A DNA stretch of 64,000 nucleotides, taken from Halococcus hamelinensis 100A6. GTDB taxonomy: Archaea > Halobacteriota > Halobacteria > Halobacteriales > Halococcaceae. The notes beneath the pieces were generated by a model. It worked only from the letters and a program-made list of their open reading frames with translations. It ran no database searches and was not told the DNA's origin. Below are positions 1 through 8,151 of this stretch, in pieces (within the stretch, counting starts at the first letter, position 1; the number at the start of each line of letters is the position of its first letter). Where the stretch lies: NCBI RefSeq assembly GCF_000336675.1, contig NZ_AOMB01000035.1, positions 19,161-83,160 on the forward strand. Direction: 5' to 3'. A program made the translations under genes and the position numbers.

Positions 1-1413
1 GAACCCGAGTTCAGCCGGTTCTCGTGGATGGCGATGCTGTTCAGCGCCGGCATGGGGATCGGGCTGATGTTCTACAGCGTCGCCGAACCGATGTACTTCT
101 TCGATGGGATCCCACCCTTCTTCGCGGGGAGCGCCCAGGCCGGCACCGCCGCCGCCGCGGGCCCCGCGCTCGCCCAGACCTTCTTCCACTGGGGGCTCCA
201 CCCGTGGGCGATCTACGCGCTCGTGGGGCTCGGCCTCGCTTTCTTCTCGTTCAACCGCGGGCTGCCGCTCACGTTCCGGTCGATCTTCTGGCCGGTGCTG
301 GGCGAGCGGATCTACGGCTGGCCGGGTCACGTCATCGACCTTCTCTCGGTGTTCGCGACCCTGTTCGGCCTCTCGACCTCGCTCGGGCTGGGCGTCGCCC
401 AGGTGAACCAGGGGCTCAACGCCGTGGCGGGGTCGCTGTTCAACGCCAGTGTTCCGACCGGGACCGCCCCGCAGATCGTGCTCATCGCCGTGATCACACT
501 GATCGCGACGGCGTCGGTCGCCGCGGGGCTCGACGACGGTGTCAGACGGCTGAGCACGGTCAATCTCTATCTCATGCTCCTCATGCTCGGCTTTCTCATC
601 GTCGTCGGGCCCACGCTCTACATCTTCAAGGGGCTCGTCAACGGTCTCGGTACCTACCTCGTCAACCTGCCCGGGCTGAGCCTCTATACCGGGGCGTTCG
701 CGGGCCAGTCCGCACAGGGCTTCCTCGGGTCGTGGACCATCTTCTACTGGGGGTGGTGGATATCCTGGTCGCCGTTCGTGGGGATGTTCATCGCGCGGAT
801 CTCGAAGGGTCGAACCGTCCGCGAGTTCGTCGCCGGGGTGCTCGTGTTGCCCTCGCTGTTCTCGTTCCTCTGGCTCTCGACGTTCGGCGGGAGCGCGCTG
901 TTCGCCCAGCTCGGTGGCGGCGGCATCCTGGCCGCGCTCTCGAATCAGGGGCAGGCCATCGCGATGTTCTCGATGCTCTCCCAGTATCCGTTCGGGGCGG
1001 TCGCATCGATCCTCGCCACGCTCCTCGTGGTCACCTTCTTCGTCACGTCCTCGGATTCGGGCTCGTTGGTGATCGACCACCTGACCTCGGGGGGGAAACA
1101 CGACGTCCCGAAAGTTCAACGGATATTCTGGGCGCTCACCGAGGGGCTCGTCGCGGCGGTATTGCTCTACGCCGGTGGTCTCAGTGCGCTCCAGACCGCC
1201 GCCGTCACGACCGGGCTCCCCTTCGCCGTGGTGCTCCTCGTGATGTGCTATACCGTCTATCTCGGGCTCAGGAACGAATACGAGATCCTCGAATCGGAGG
1301 CGTTCCGGGACTACATCGAGGACATCCGCGACGACGAGGACATGGCCGTGACCTCCTCGGGGGACGACGTCGTCACCGATGTCTCGGACGAAAGCACGAC
1401 GACCGACGATTGA
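1..1413 (+). CDS. BCCT family (betaine/carnitine/choline) transporter, 5'-truncated by window edge
   Basis: The frame is open from base 1 (EPEFSRFSWMAMLFSAGMG), so the start codon and first helices lie outside the window; 470 codons are visible. BCCT proteins are 12-helix ion-coupled carriers for compatible solutes such as glycine betaine. The evidence is the glycine-rich GMGIGLMFY stretch at the entry, the tryptophan-rich family signature IFYWGWWISWSPFVGMF near residue 250 of the visible part, and the ITSSDSGS-like VTSSDSGSL near residue 345. The C-terminus is a soluble acidic tail rich in Asp, Ser and Thr, which in BCCT carriers is often the osmosensing part. The next gene begins 115 bp downstream in the same direction. 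The substrate cannot be decided from the sequence. Confidence 0.93.
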   Translation, partial: EPEFSRFSWMAMLFSAGMGIGLMFYSVAEPMYFFDGIPPFFAGSAQAGTAAAAGPALAQTFFHWGLHPWAIYALVGLGLAFFSFNRGLPLTFRSIFWPVLGERIYGWPGHVIDLLSVFATLFGLSTSLGLGVAQVNQGLNAVAGSLFNASVPTGTAPQIVLIAVITLIATASVAAGLDDGVRRLSTVNLYLMLLMLGFLIVVGPTLYIFKGLVNGLGTYLVNLPGLSLYTGAFAGQSAQGFLGSWTIFYWGWWISWSPFVGMFIARISKGRTVREFVAGVLVLPSLFSFLWLSTFGGSALFAQLGGGGILAALSNQGQAIAMFSMLSQYPFGAVASILATLLVVTFFVTSSDSGSLVIDHLTSGGKHDVPKVQRIFWALTEGLVAAVLLYAGGLSALQTAAVTTGLPFAVVLLVMCYTVYLGLRNEYEILESEAFRDYIEDIRDDEDMAVTSSGDDVVTDVSDESTTTDD

Positions 1414-1528
1414 GAGGCTCCTCGACGGTCCTTGATCGGATTCACGCAGGATCGCCGGTTCGGTCGTCTTCGGATCTGAACGTGAGCGGCTACAGAAGAA
1501 TAATACTCCAAGAGGCTGAAGATTCCCC

Positions 1529-2767
1529 ATGAACGTCGATGGCGATCGTCTTCGGGAGGACATCGAGACGAACGCGGCCTTCGGAGCAGTGGACGTCGAG
1601 CAGGGGACCGGTCGAACCGTGTTCGCGGGTACCGAGCCGAATCGACGAGCGCGTGATCGGTTCGTCGAGCGGCTGAAGCAAGCCGGTCTCGACGTTCGGG
1701 TCGACTCGGTCGGGAACATCGCCGGACGCTGGTCACCACCTGGGGCGGATGCGGAACCGATCGCTACGGGGAGCCACCTCGATTCGGTACCGCGGGGCGG
1801 TATCTTCGACGGGCCGTTAGGCGTCTACGGGGCACTCGAAGCCGTTCGGACGATACAGAACGCAGACGTCGAACTAACCCATCCCATCGAAGTCGTCTGT
1901 TTCACCGAAGAGGAGGGCCAACGGTTCGCTGGAGGAACGCTGGGGTCGTCAGTCGCTGCTGGGAACCGATCGGCGGAGAGCGCGCTCCAACTGACCGACG
2001 ACGCTGGTACCGATCTCGAGACGGCACTCTCGGAGATAGGTTACAACGGCACCGACCGAGTCGACGCGGACGAGTGGGACGCGTGGATCGAACTTCACAT
2101 CGAGCAGGGCGAACGCCTCGAAACGGCGGATGTTCCGGTCGGGGTCGTTACCACGATCACCGGCATCACTCACTGCGAGGTGACCATCGACGGTGAGGAG
2201 AACCACGCTGGAACGACCTCGATGGACGAGCGAGCCGATGCTTTGAGCGCCGCCGGGGAGTTCATCGTCGATTTCGAGCGGGTCGCACGGGAGCGGAGTT
2301 CGGAGGAGCGCACCGCGGTCGGGACGGTCGGAAAGATAAACGCCGAACCGAACGCGACGAACATCGTTCCCGGGCGAGTCGAGATGAACCTCGACATCCG
2401 TAGTATCGAGTACGGTTCGATCGACGAGATGGTCGACCAGGCTCAGCGAAGCCTCGATCGGATCGCTGCCGAGCGAAACGTCAGTACGGCGTTCGAGCGT
2501 GAGTTCGACGTTCGGCCGGTGTCGATGGACGAGCGATGCCGTGAGGTCGCCCACTCGGCGTGTGAGGCGGCGGGAATAGAGACGTTGGAGATGCACTCCG
2601 GAGCCTTCCACGACACGATGCACGTCGCGAACGCGACCGATGCGGGGCTGTTGTTTGCGCCCTCCCGAAACGGGGTCTCACACAGTCCTCGGGAGTGGAC
2701 GGACTGGGACGACTGCTCGGTAGCAACGCAGGCACTCGCGGAGACGTTGGTCTCGCTCGCGACGTGA
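1529..2767 (+). CDS. M20 family Zn-dependent hydrolase (N-carbamoyl-amino-acid / allantoate amidohydrolase type)
   Basis: A 412-aa cytoplasmic amidohydrolase of the M20D/hydantoinase-carbamoylase branch, which hydrolyses N-carbamoyl-amino acids, ureidoglycolate-type compounds or allantoate. Metal ligands are in family order: His83 in GSHLDSVPRGG, bridging Asp94 in FDGPLG, Glu128/129 in TEEEGQRF, a His in IELHIEQG near 192, and the C-terminal His in NGVSHSPREW near 387. The dimerisation-domain motif HAGTTSM is present near 225. The length matches the family. The ATG at 1529 is preceded by an AT-rich run (aataatac). It follows a compatible-solute-type transporter, but no purine or pyrimidine catabolism genes are near, so the substrate is open. 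Confidence 0.9.
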   Translation: MNVDGDRLREDIETNAAFGAVDVEQGTGRTVFAGTEPNRRARDRFVERLKQAGLDVRVDSVGNIAGRWSPPGADAEPIATGSHLDSVPRGGIFDGPLGVYGALEAVRTIQNADVELTHPIEVVCFTEEEGQRFAGGTLGSSVAAGNRSAESALQLTDDAGTDLETALSEIGYNGTDRVDADEWDAWIELHIEQGERLETADVPVGVVTTITGITHCEVTIDGEENHAGTTSMDERADALSAAGEFIVDFERVARERSSEERTAVGTVGKINAEPNATNIVPGRVEMNLDIRSIEYGSIDEMVDQAQRSLDRIAAERNVSTAFEREFDVRPVSMDERCREVAHSACEAAGIETLEMHSGAFHDTMHVANATDAGLLFAPSRNGVSHSPREWTDWDDCSVATQALAETLVSLAT

Positions 2768-3090
2768 CGAGCGGTTCCGAATCGACGTCGTGTTCGACGT
2801 CCCTTCGAACTCGATAGATCTACGACCAGTACGCCATTATCAGCGGTAAATGCGTTGTGACGACGGTATAGCAACGTATATTCTCCGTCCACGACGACGA
2901 CTCGTCACTCAGAACTCTCGGTTTTCGAACGATGAACACCCTCTTGCACCGATCCTGCTTTGTCTTCTTCCGGTTGTATACCTACTGCGCCGATGGTGAG
3001 ATGGCGACCCGAGGAAAGCAGTCGACGAACTCAGGTTACGTATAAATCAGGCGTTAAAGCCTCACCGTTCACGACGGGGATACAGCGTCC

Positions 3091-3139
3091 CCAGAACGCT
3101 TCGCGTTCTGGCGTGCGAACGAGACGCTCCGCGTCTCGT
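3091..3139. repeat. Two back-to-back 9-bp perfect hairpins
   Basis: Two perfect stem-loops sit 7 nt apart. The first is ccagaacgc-ttc-gcgttctgg (3091-3111); the second is acgagacgc-tcc-gcgtctcgt (3119-3139). Each has a 9-bp stem and a 3-nt loop, and both stems end in an xxACGC/GCGTxx core. They lie in a gene-free stretch upstream of an IS200/IS605-type right end and may be subterminal structure of that decayed element. That link is inference. Confidence 0.6.
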
Positions 3140-3530
3140 CAACGCCGTCCGCTCTGTTCGTGACCTTCCGCGACCGCCCAAACCCCAGTACATAGGCTCT
3201 CTGAGTGCCTATCGTGCGGTATCGAGTGCGGCACGTCCGCACCCATACCGGGACGATCGGACGATCTTCGACAACCCACCGCACTCAGCGAACGACCGTC
3301 GCCGAAGGTGATAGGCGGTGCGATAGAAGTACCGCCGAGTCGAGTCGGGGATCGACGACCGCCCGGACGCCCCGCCGAAAGGCGATGCGTTCGCCGAACG
3401 AGAGGAGTACCGGGGGCTTGGCACTCCCAGTGGGCGCACGAACGTCCGTCCACGAACCTGAAACTCCCAACCCAGCGTTACGGTGCGGCCGTGGGAATCC
3501 TCACCCTGCAGCGCAGGGAGGATGTCAAGA
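3140..3530 (+). mobile_element. Decayed IS200/IS605-family remnant without intact gene
   Basis: This stretch has no credible intact gene but ends in a right-end hairpin that matches the one behind the tnpB fossil at 4.8 kb. Around 3200 one frame reads ECLSCGIECG, reminiscent of the second half of a TnpB zinc ribbon, and the last codons before the right end read like a TnpB tail (VHEPETP, GNPHP). The coding part is too eroded to assign with confidence. It could be a PATE-like non-autonomous derivative. Confidence 0.35.
3491..3530 (+). repeat. IS200/IS605-type right-end hairpin, copy 1
   Basis: An imperfect stem-loop (atcctcaccctgc / gcagggaggat, one bulged base) is followed by gatgtcaa. It aligns without gaps to 4801-4840, with 32 of 40 positions identical. 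It sits 55 nt before the fxsA start, so the old element end abuts the fxsA promoter. Confidence 0.7.
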
Positions 3531-3585
3531 CGAACGATTCGGCGTTAGGGGCAATCGTTTTCCACGCCTGGTATCTACATCGGGT

Positions 3586-4122
3586 ATGTTTGGCCGGTTG
3601 CTACTTGCTGCTCTCATACTCGCGTTGGCCGATGCGTTCGTTCTGCTCATCGTGGCGGGGCAGATCGGCGCACTCCTGACCATCGGTCTCGTCGTATTGA
3701 CCGCCCTCGTCGGGTCGTTGTTGGTGCGCAGCGAGGGCCGTGCAACACTCCATCGTCTTCAACGACGGCTCCAAAATTTCGAGGCACCGACCGACGAATT
3801 ACTGGACGGTGTGCTCATCGTCCTCGGCGGTGGCTTCCTCATCACGCCGGGTCTGTTGACCGACCTCACCGGATTCCTGTTCGTGATCCCCTTCACGCGT
3901 GCCCCCCTTCGCGTCGCACTCAAACGCTGGGTGATCACCCCGTCCGTCCGCAAGAAGCTCCAGAATGGCTCCCTCAACGTCCAGGTCGGCGGTACCCTCG
4001 GAAACACCCGGAGCAGTACCGGTTTCGGAGGCCAGGATCGAACCCAAGATACCACCACTGACGACAGCTACTACGACCTCGACGACAATATGTACGACGT
4101 CGAGGACGAGGAGAGCTCCTAA
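3586..4122 (+). CDS. fxsA: FxsA family membrane protein
   Basis: A 178-aa integral membrane protein of the FxsA family, named for E. coli FxsA, which when overproduced relieves phage T7 exclusion by F plasmid PifA; its cellular role is otherwise unclear. The hydrophobic N-terminus (LLLAALILALADAFVLLIVA) leads into two further helices, the conserved GGGFLITPGLLTDLTG loop (residues 79-94) and FTRAPLR, followed by a soluble acidic tail ending in DVEDEESS. The frame stays open far upstream, but family similarity begins only at this ATG. The gene lies between two pieces of IS200/IS605 debris: a right end 55 nt upstream and a tnpB fragment about 15 nt after its stop. Confidence 0.88.
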   Translation: MFGRLLLAALILALADAFVLLIVAGQIGALLTIGLVVLTALVGSLLVRSEGRATLHRLQRRLQNFEAPTDELLDGVLIVLGGGFLITPGLLTDLTGFLFVIPFTRAPLRVALKRWVITPSVRKKLQNGSLNVQVGGTLGNTRSSTGFGGQDRTQDTTTDDSYYDLDDNMYDVEDEESS

Positions 4123-4137
4123 CTCCGGCCTTAGTGA

Positions 4138-4786
4138 CGAAACGAGAGCGACCCGCGCTACTCGAAGCGGCTGGCTCAAAGAGTCCAAGCACTACTACAA
4201 GCGCGTCGAGGACGAGTGTGAAGGCGAGAACGGGCTTTCGCGCCGCGCTCGGAACGTGAAACGTACTCTCAAGGACCGACGCCGGCACTTCCACCACACG
4301 CTCTCGAAGCGTATCGTCGCCGAGTGCACCGGACGAAACGTTGGACGCCTCATGGTCGGCGACCTCGGTGGTATTCGCTCCGAAGAAGCCGGCTCTGGTC
4401 GGAATTGGGGCCGTCACGGGAACAAGATGCTCCACGGGTAGGGCTTCGGGATACTCACGAGGATGCTCGAGTACAAGGGCGAGGCCGCAGGTATCGAGGT
4501 GGTCATCGAATCCGAACGCGACACGTCGAAGACGTGTTCGGTCTGTAGCCACAAAAACGGTAGTCAGCGCGTTGAGCGCGGTCTGTACCACTGCCAGCAG
4601 TGTGGTCGGACGGCGAACGCCGACGCGAACGGCGCGGAGAATATCAGACAAACGCTACTCCCGAATCCAGACCCATTCGACAGATTGGATAGGGATAACG
4701 GCTGTTTGGCACAGCCAGCAGTGTGTTCGTTCGACGCTACGGATGGTCAATTCCATCCACAAGAGCGGGCGCATTGCGAACCCTAA
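4138..4786 (+). pseudogene. tnpB: tnpB (IS200/IS605 family, OrfB) C-terminal pseudogene
   Basis: This is the C-terminal half of a TnpB RNA-guided nuclease. It reads RYSKRLA from 4156 in one frame, then an extra C at 4177 shifts it into the frame KESKHYYKRV, which continues to the end. An amber TAG at 4439-4441 replaces the tryptophan of the family motif HGWxF (here HG*GF). After it the protein continues with LEYKGEAAGIEV, ESERDTSKTC, the zinc ribbon CSVC...CQQC and NADANGAENI. All three RuvC acidic residues are visible: D in VGDLGGIR, E in ESERDTSKTC and D in NADANG. The N-terminal half is missing; the fragment starts about 15 nt after the fxsA stop. Confidence 0.85.
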
Positions 4787-4800
4787 TATCCCACCGCCGG

Positions 4801-4840
4801 TAGGGAATCCTCGCCTTTCAGGGCGGGGAGGATGTCAAAA
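4801..4840 (+). repeat. IS200/IS605-type right-end hairpin, copy 2 (possible omega-RNA 3' end)
   Basis: The stem-loop aatcctcgccttt-ca-gggcggggaggat is followed by gtcaaaa, 15 nt after the tnpB pseudogene stop. In this family the region overlapping the tnpB 3' end and the right end encodes the guide (omega) RNA scaffold. Bases right after the hairpin would have been guide sequence in the living element. Confidence 0.75.
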
Positions 4841-5203
4841 GAGCCGACTGCTCCCAGCACCGACTCGGAGTACACTAGTCTCGATCACCCTCCTCGGGTA
4901 ATAGCTTCAATAAAAAATACTCATTCGAACTGATTCCGACCTGTCAGCGCTCGTTCACTTTGTTCCCCGTCTTCCAGCTATCCTCCGATTCACAACGGAA
5001 CACGAGTGACGAAGGGTCGGTTGCTGGCGTTGTCGCCGGCATCTCTGTCGTCCAGTTCCTGCTCGACTACGCGATTCGGGTGCTCGGCTGAGCGAGCACT
5101 CGGCGAACGAAAGTCAGTTGAGACGGTGACAACGCTCCGATCGGATTGCGTCCCGCTTTCGGGTCGTGTGATCGCTTATGAACGTTCCAACCGTGCGAAG
5201 CGT
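4841..5203 (+). other. Intergenic, with possible C-terminal gene fragment ending at 5091
   Basis: There is no intact gene. One plus-strand frame is open and ends at the TGA at 5089-5091; its last residues form a hydrophobic segment (VAGVVAGISVVQFLLDYA then IRVLG) that resembles the C-terminal helix of a small membrane protein. Its 5' part runs back to the TnpB right end without a start codon, so it may be a gene beheaded by the insertion. No family was recognised. Confidence 0.25.
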
Positions 5204-6268
5204 ATGTCCACCGAACAACGGCTGCTCCTCGTCACGATCGCTCTTTTCGGCGTGCTGGCCGTGCTCATGGTGCTGCCCTACGAGCAGTATCTATTGCTCG
5301 CGATCCTTCTCGCGTATCTCCTCCATCCGCTCCAGCGCCGTCTCCGTAGCTCCGTCGGACCACGGGTCTCGGCAGGCCTCCTCATTATCGGTGTGTTCCT
5401 CGCGGTGATCGTTCCGCTCGGGGTGTTCGTCAGGGTCGCCGTCCGACAGGCGATATCGATCCTCACGGCCATCAACCGTGGGGATGTCGGCGTGGGGGCG
5501 CTCGAGAATTTCCTGGGTCGGCAAGTCGGCGTCTCGGTCGACCTCCAACGACTACTGTTGCGATCGGGTTTCGACGCCTCTACAGCACTCGGCGGCGCTG
5601 GAGGGGGAAACACCACAACACTCCTCAACAACGCAACACGAGTCGTCACCAACCTCGTGAGCGTCTTCGGGAGGGTGACGGACATCGCTATCGGTCTCAT
5701 GGTTCTTCTGTTCGTCCTCTACTATCTGCTTGTGGACGGTCCGGCCCTGGTGTCGTGGCTGCGGGCCGTTTCACCGTTCCGGGTGTCGACGTTCGACCGC
5801 CTCTATGACCGGATCGACCGGCTCATGTACGCGGTTCTGTTCGGGAATCTCTTGGTCGGTATCGTCCAGGGTGTACTCGTCGGGATCGGCTTCGCCGTCC
5901 TCGGGGTACCGAACGCGATCTTCTGGACGATAGTGACGGCCGTACTGTCGTTGTTGCCGGTTATCGGTGCGTTCATCGTCTGGGTTCCCGCAGTCGGATA
6001 TCTCTTCGTGATCGATCGGCCGGTGATCGCCGTGGTGTTGCTCGCCTACGGTACGCTCGTCGTGAGCCTCTCCGACAACTATCTTCGCCCGGTGATCGGG
6101 GGGCGCGAAGCACAACTCAATCCCGGCGTGTTCATCGTCGGAATCTTCGGCGGCCTCGCGGTGTTCGGGTTCATGGGGGTCTTCTTCGGTCCAGTCGTCC
6201 TCGGACTCCTCATCGTTCTCGTCGAGATCTTCGCCGAGTACCGAAACCCGGTCGGTCCGGCGGGATGA
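5204..6268 (+). CDS. AI-2E family transporter (PerM/YdiK type)
   Basis: A 354-aa membrane protein of the AI-2E transporter superfamily. It has paired N-terminal helices (residues about 5-60), a loop with VRVAVRQAISIL, a central amphipathic region and a C-terminal bundle of helices from about 150 on (RVTDIAIGLMVLLFVLYYLL, GIVQGVLVGIGFAVLG, LPVIGAFIVWVPA). The family is proposed to export signalling molecules or to exchange ions and protons; the substrate here is unknown. The reading frame is open from 5006, but the ATG at 5204 (MSTEQRLLLV) is where the hydrophobic N-terminus typical of the family begins. No functional partner is adjacent. Confidence 0.85.
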   Translation: MSTEQRLLLVTIALFGVLAVLMVLPYEQYLLLAILLAYLLHPLQRRLRSSVGPRVSAGLLIIGVFLAVIVPLGVFVRVAVRQAISILTAINRGDVGVGALENFLGRQVGVSVDLQRLLLRSGFDASTALGGAGGGNTTTLLNNATRVVTNLVSVFGRVTDIAIGLMVLLFVLYYLLVDGPALVSWLRAVSPFRVSTFDRLYDRIDRLMYAVLFGNLLVGIVQGVLVGIGFAVLGVPNAIFWTIVTAVLSLLPVIGAFIVWVPAVGYLFVIDRPVIAVVLLAYGTLVVSLSDNYLRPVIGGREAQLNPGVFIVGIFGGLAVFGFMGVFFGPVVLGLLIVLVEIFAEYRNPVGPAG

Positions 6269-6546
6269 TTTTTCTACCGTGTCACTGGGGGATACCGCCG
6301 AAGGTATATCTCATTGATATCTCGACGTACGCTCATCCCTGTCACGGAAGATCCAACTCTCTATTCGACTCCAAACCAAGCGAGCGGCTTCATTGCAATC
6401 GGATGCGCACAGAGAGTCCTCCTCAGTGTGTGATGATAACTCTGAGGAATCGTTTATAGAGGAAATCGCTTCCAGCAAGTGGTCTCCGAAACGAGCAATC
6501 AGATCTAGTAGAATGAGACCAAACCCGAGTGACTGTTGTAACCCTT

Positions 6547-6972
6547 CTAGATTACTGTTGGGTAGTCGTCCGCCCACGGCCGGCGGCGCTCGATCGCGTC
6601 GCTGGCTGTCAGTATGGTCGTTTCTTCAAACCGGGAGCCGATGATCTGCGCGCCGAGTGGAAGGCCATCGGCGGAGAACCCCGCGGGGATGAACGCAGCG
6701 GGATGACCGGTGAGGTTGAACCGCCAAGTAAGGAAGGTCTCTAAATCCGATGCTGGCGCCGTCCTGTCGATGGTCCTCGGCGCACACGCTCCCTTCTCGA
6801 ACGGCGGTGCGGCGAGCGTCGGCGTGAACAATAGGTCGTACTCGTCGAGAAGGCTTCGAATACCTTCGTAGGCACGGGACCGGAGTACGTTCGCCTGGTG
6901 ATACTCCAGAGCGCTGTACTCGTAGCCGTTGTCCGGTAGGGATAACGAACGACGTGCTGGGCGGTTCGCCAT
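6547..6972 (-). pseudogene. Amidase-signature family C-terminal fragment
   Basis: About 140 codons match the C-terminal third of amidase-signature enzymes (GatA-like): YSALEYHQANVLRSR, YDLLFTPTLAAPPF, TWRFNLTGHPAAFIPAGF, DGLPLGAQIIG. The catalytic Lys-Ser-Ser domain is absent and the sequence upstream in any frame does not resume it, so the gene is 5'-truncated. The methionine at 6972 is probably not a real start. It lies just downstream of an ABC importer transcribed on the same strand, and may once have belonged to that operon. Confidence 0.75.
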
Positions 6973-6984
6973 GAACGCGGCATA

Positions 6985-7209
6985 CTAGCCGTGACCTATT
7001 CGATCCGAATTGGACTTGTAAACGAACCTGGTCTCGTTCGGCTCGTCGTTCCCGAGATGAGTTTTCGTTCGGTGATGTAGTAGTCCGACCTGACCGAGCA
7101 ACCGTTTTACTGAGGTCTTCTCGTGGTAGACCTCCGCTTTGTGACCGTATCGGTCGAGCCGCGCTCGGGGATTGTTCGAGCAGATGCTGACTAACGAACG
7201 CCCGTTCTC
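6985..7209 (-). other. Unrecognised open frame without start codon
   Basis: On the minus strand 74 codons are open between stops at 7210-7212 and 6985-6987, with no ATG or GTG at the beginning. The translation has a natural-looking composition (ARLDRYGHKAEVYHEKTSVK, LLHHRTKTHL, ETRFVYKSN). No family was recognised. It could be the tail of a broken gene; the rest of 6973-7359 shows nothing. Confidence 0.2.
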
Positions 7210-7359
7210 TCACCACTCCGGCGAGATGAACGCGACCCCGTGCACTGTCGAGCAACTGCTTGGTCTTCCGACGAGTGTCACTCGCAAGAACCAGGTGCAC
7301 ACCTTACCAGCGGGACTACATGCCGATCAACTGCTTTTTCGGTTGAAGTACGAAGGCGG

Positions 7360-8151
7360 TCAGGTCCAGACGAGGAGCCGCTGTCGGATCGACCTGAGTG
7401 CTCGGTTGAGGAGAAGCCCGATCACCATGATGGTGAAGATCGCAGCATAGACTTGCGGAGCCTCGAAGTTTCGAACCCCCTGGATCTCGAGGTACCCGAG
7501 GCCACCGCCGCCTGCGACCATCTCGAAGATGAATGTGATGATAAGCGAGATCGGGAGAGCGATTTCGATGCCGGTGAGGATCCCAGGAGCCGATGCCGGC
7601 ATGACTACCTTCCACAGGAGGCCCCGTTCAGACGTCCCCATCATTCGCGCTGACCTGAGCAGGTTCTCCTTGACGGTTTGCGTACTGTCCCGCGCGTTGA
7701 CGGCGATAGGCCAGAAAGAGCCCAGTGCCACCAGAAGGATCTTCGAAACGTCGCCGATGCCGAACCACAGTACGAACACCGGAATCAGTGCGATTATCGG
7801 GACGGGATACCCGACGGCGATGATCGGGTTGAAGAACCATCCAGTGATCCGTGACCGTGCCGACAGAACGCCCACCGGAACACCGACCACGATAGCGATG
7901 AGTAACCCGGCGAACGCCCGCCGGAGCGTGAGGTATGCTTGATAGAGAAGGTTACCGGAGACCAGCTGGTCGTAGAGAACCGACAGTACGTCCGAGAGTG
8001 CTGGAAGGAAGTACGGATACACCAGCCCCAGCTGCGTCACGAGTTCCCACAGAATCAACAGGAGTACCAGGGAGTATATCGACTTTCCAGCCGAGATGAG
8101 GGAGTCGACGACGGTTCGCCCACCGGTGTCCGATGAACCCGTTATATCCAT
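7360..8151 (-). CDS. ABC transporter permease, nitrate/sulfonate/taurine type (second permease)
   Basis: A 263-aa inner permease of the SsuC/TauC family with six predicted helices, for example LVLLLILWELVTQLGLV and GLLIAIVVGVPVGVLSA. The cytoplasmic EAA-like coupling loop, which contacts the ATPase, reads RSARMMGTSERGLLWKVVMP, with the typical G in the middle. The ATG at 8151 overlaps the end of the upstream permease by 10 bp, indicating translational coupling. Having two different permeases suggests a heterodimeric membrane channel. The frame stays open upstream into the first permease, but that is out of register with any family similarity. Confidence 0.9.
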   Translation of the reverse strand: MDITGSSDTGGRTVVDSLISAGKSIYSLVLLLILWELVTQLGLVYPYFLPALSDVLSVLYDQLVSGNLLYQAYLTLRRAFAGLLIAIVVGVPVGVLSARSRITGWFFNPIIAVGYPVPIIALIPVFVLWFGIGDVSKILLVALGSFWPIAVNARDSTQTVKENLLRSARMMGTSERGLLWKVVMPASAPGILTGIEIALPISLIITFIFEMVAGGGGLGYLEIQGVRNFEAPQVYAAIFTIMVIGLLLNRALRSIRQRLLVWT

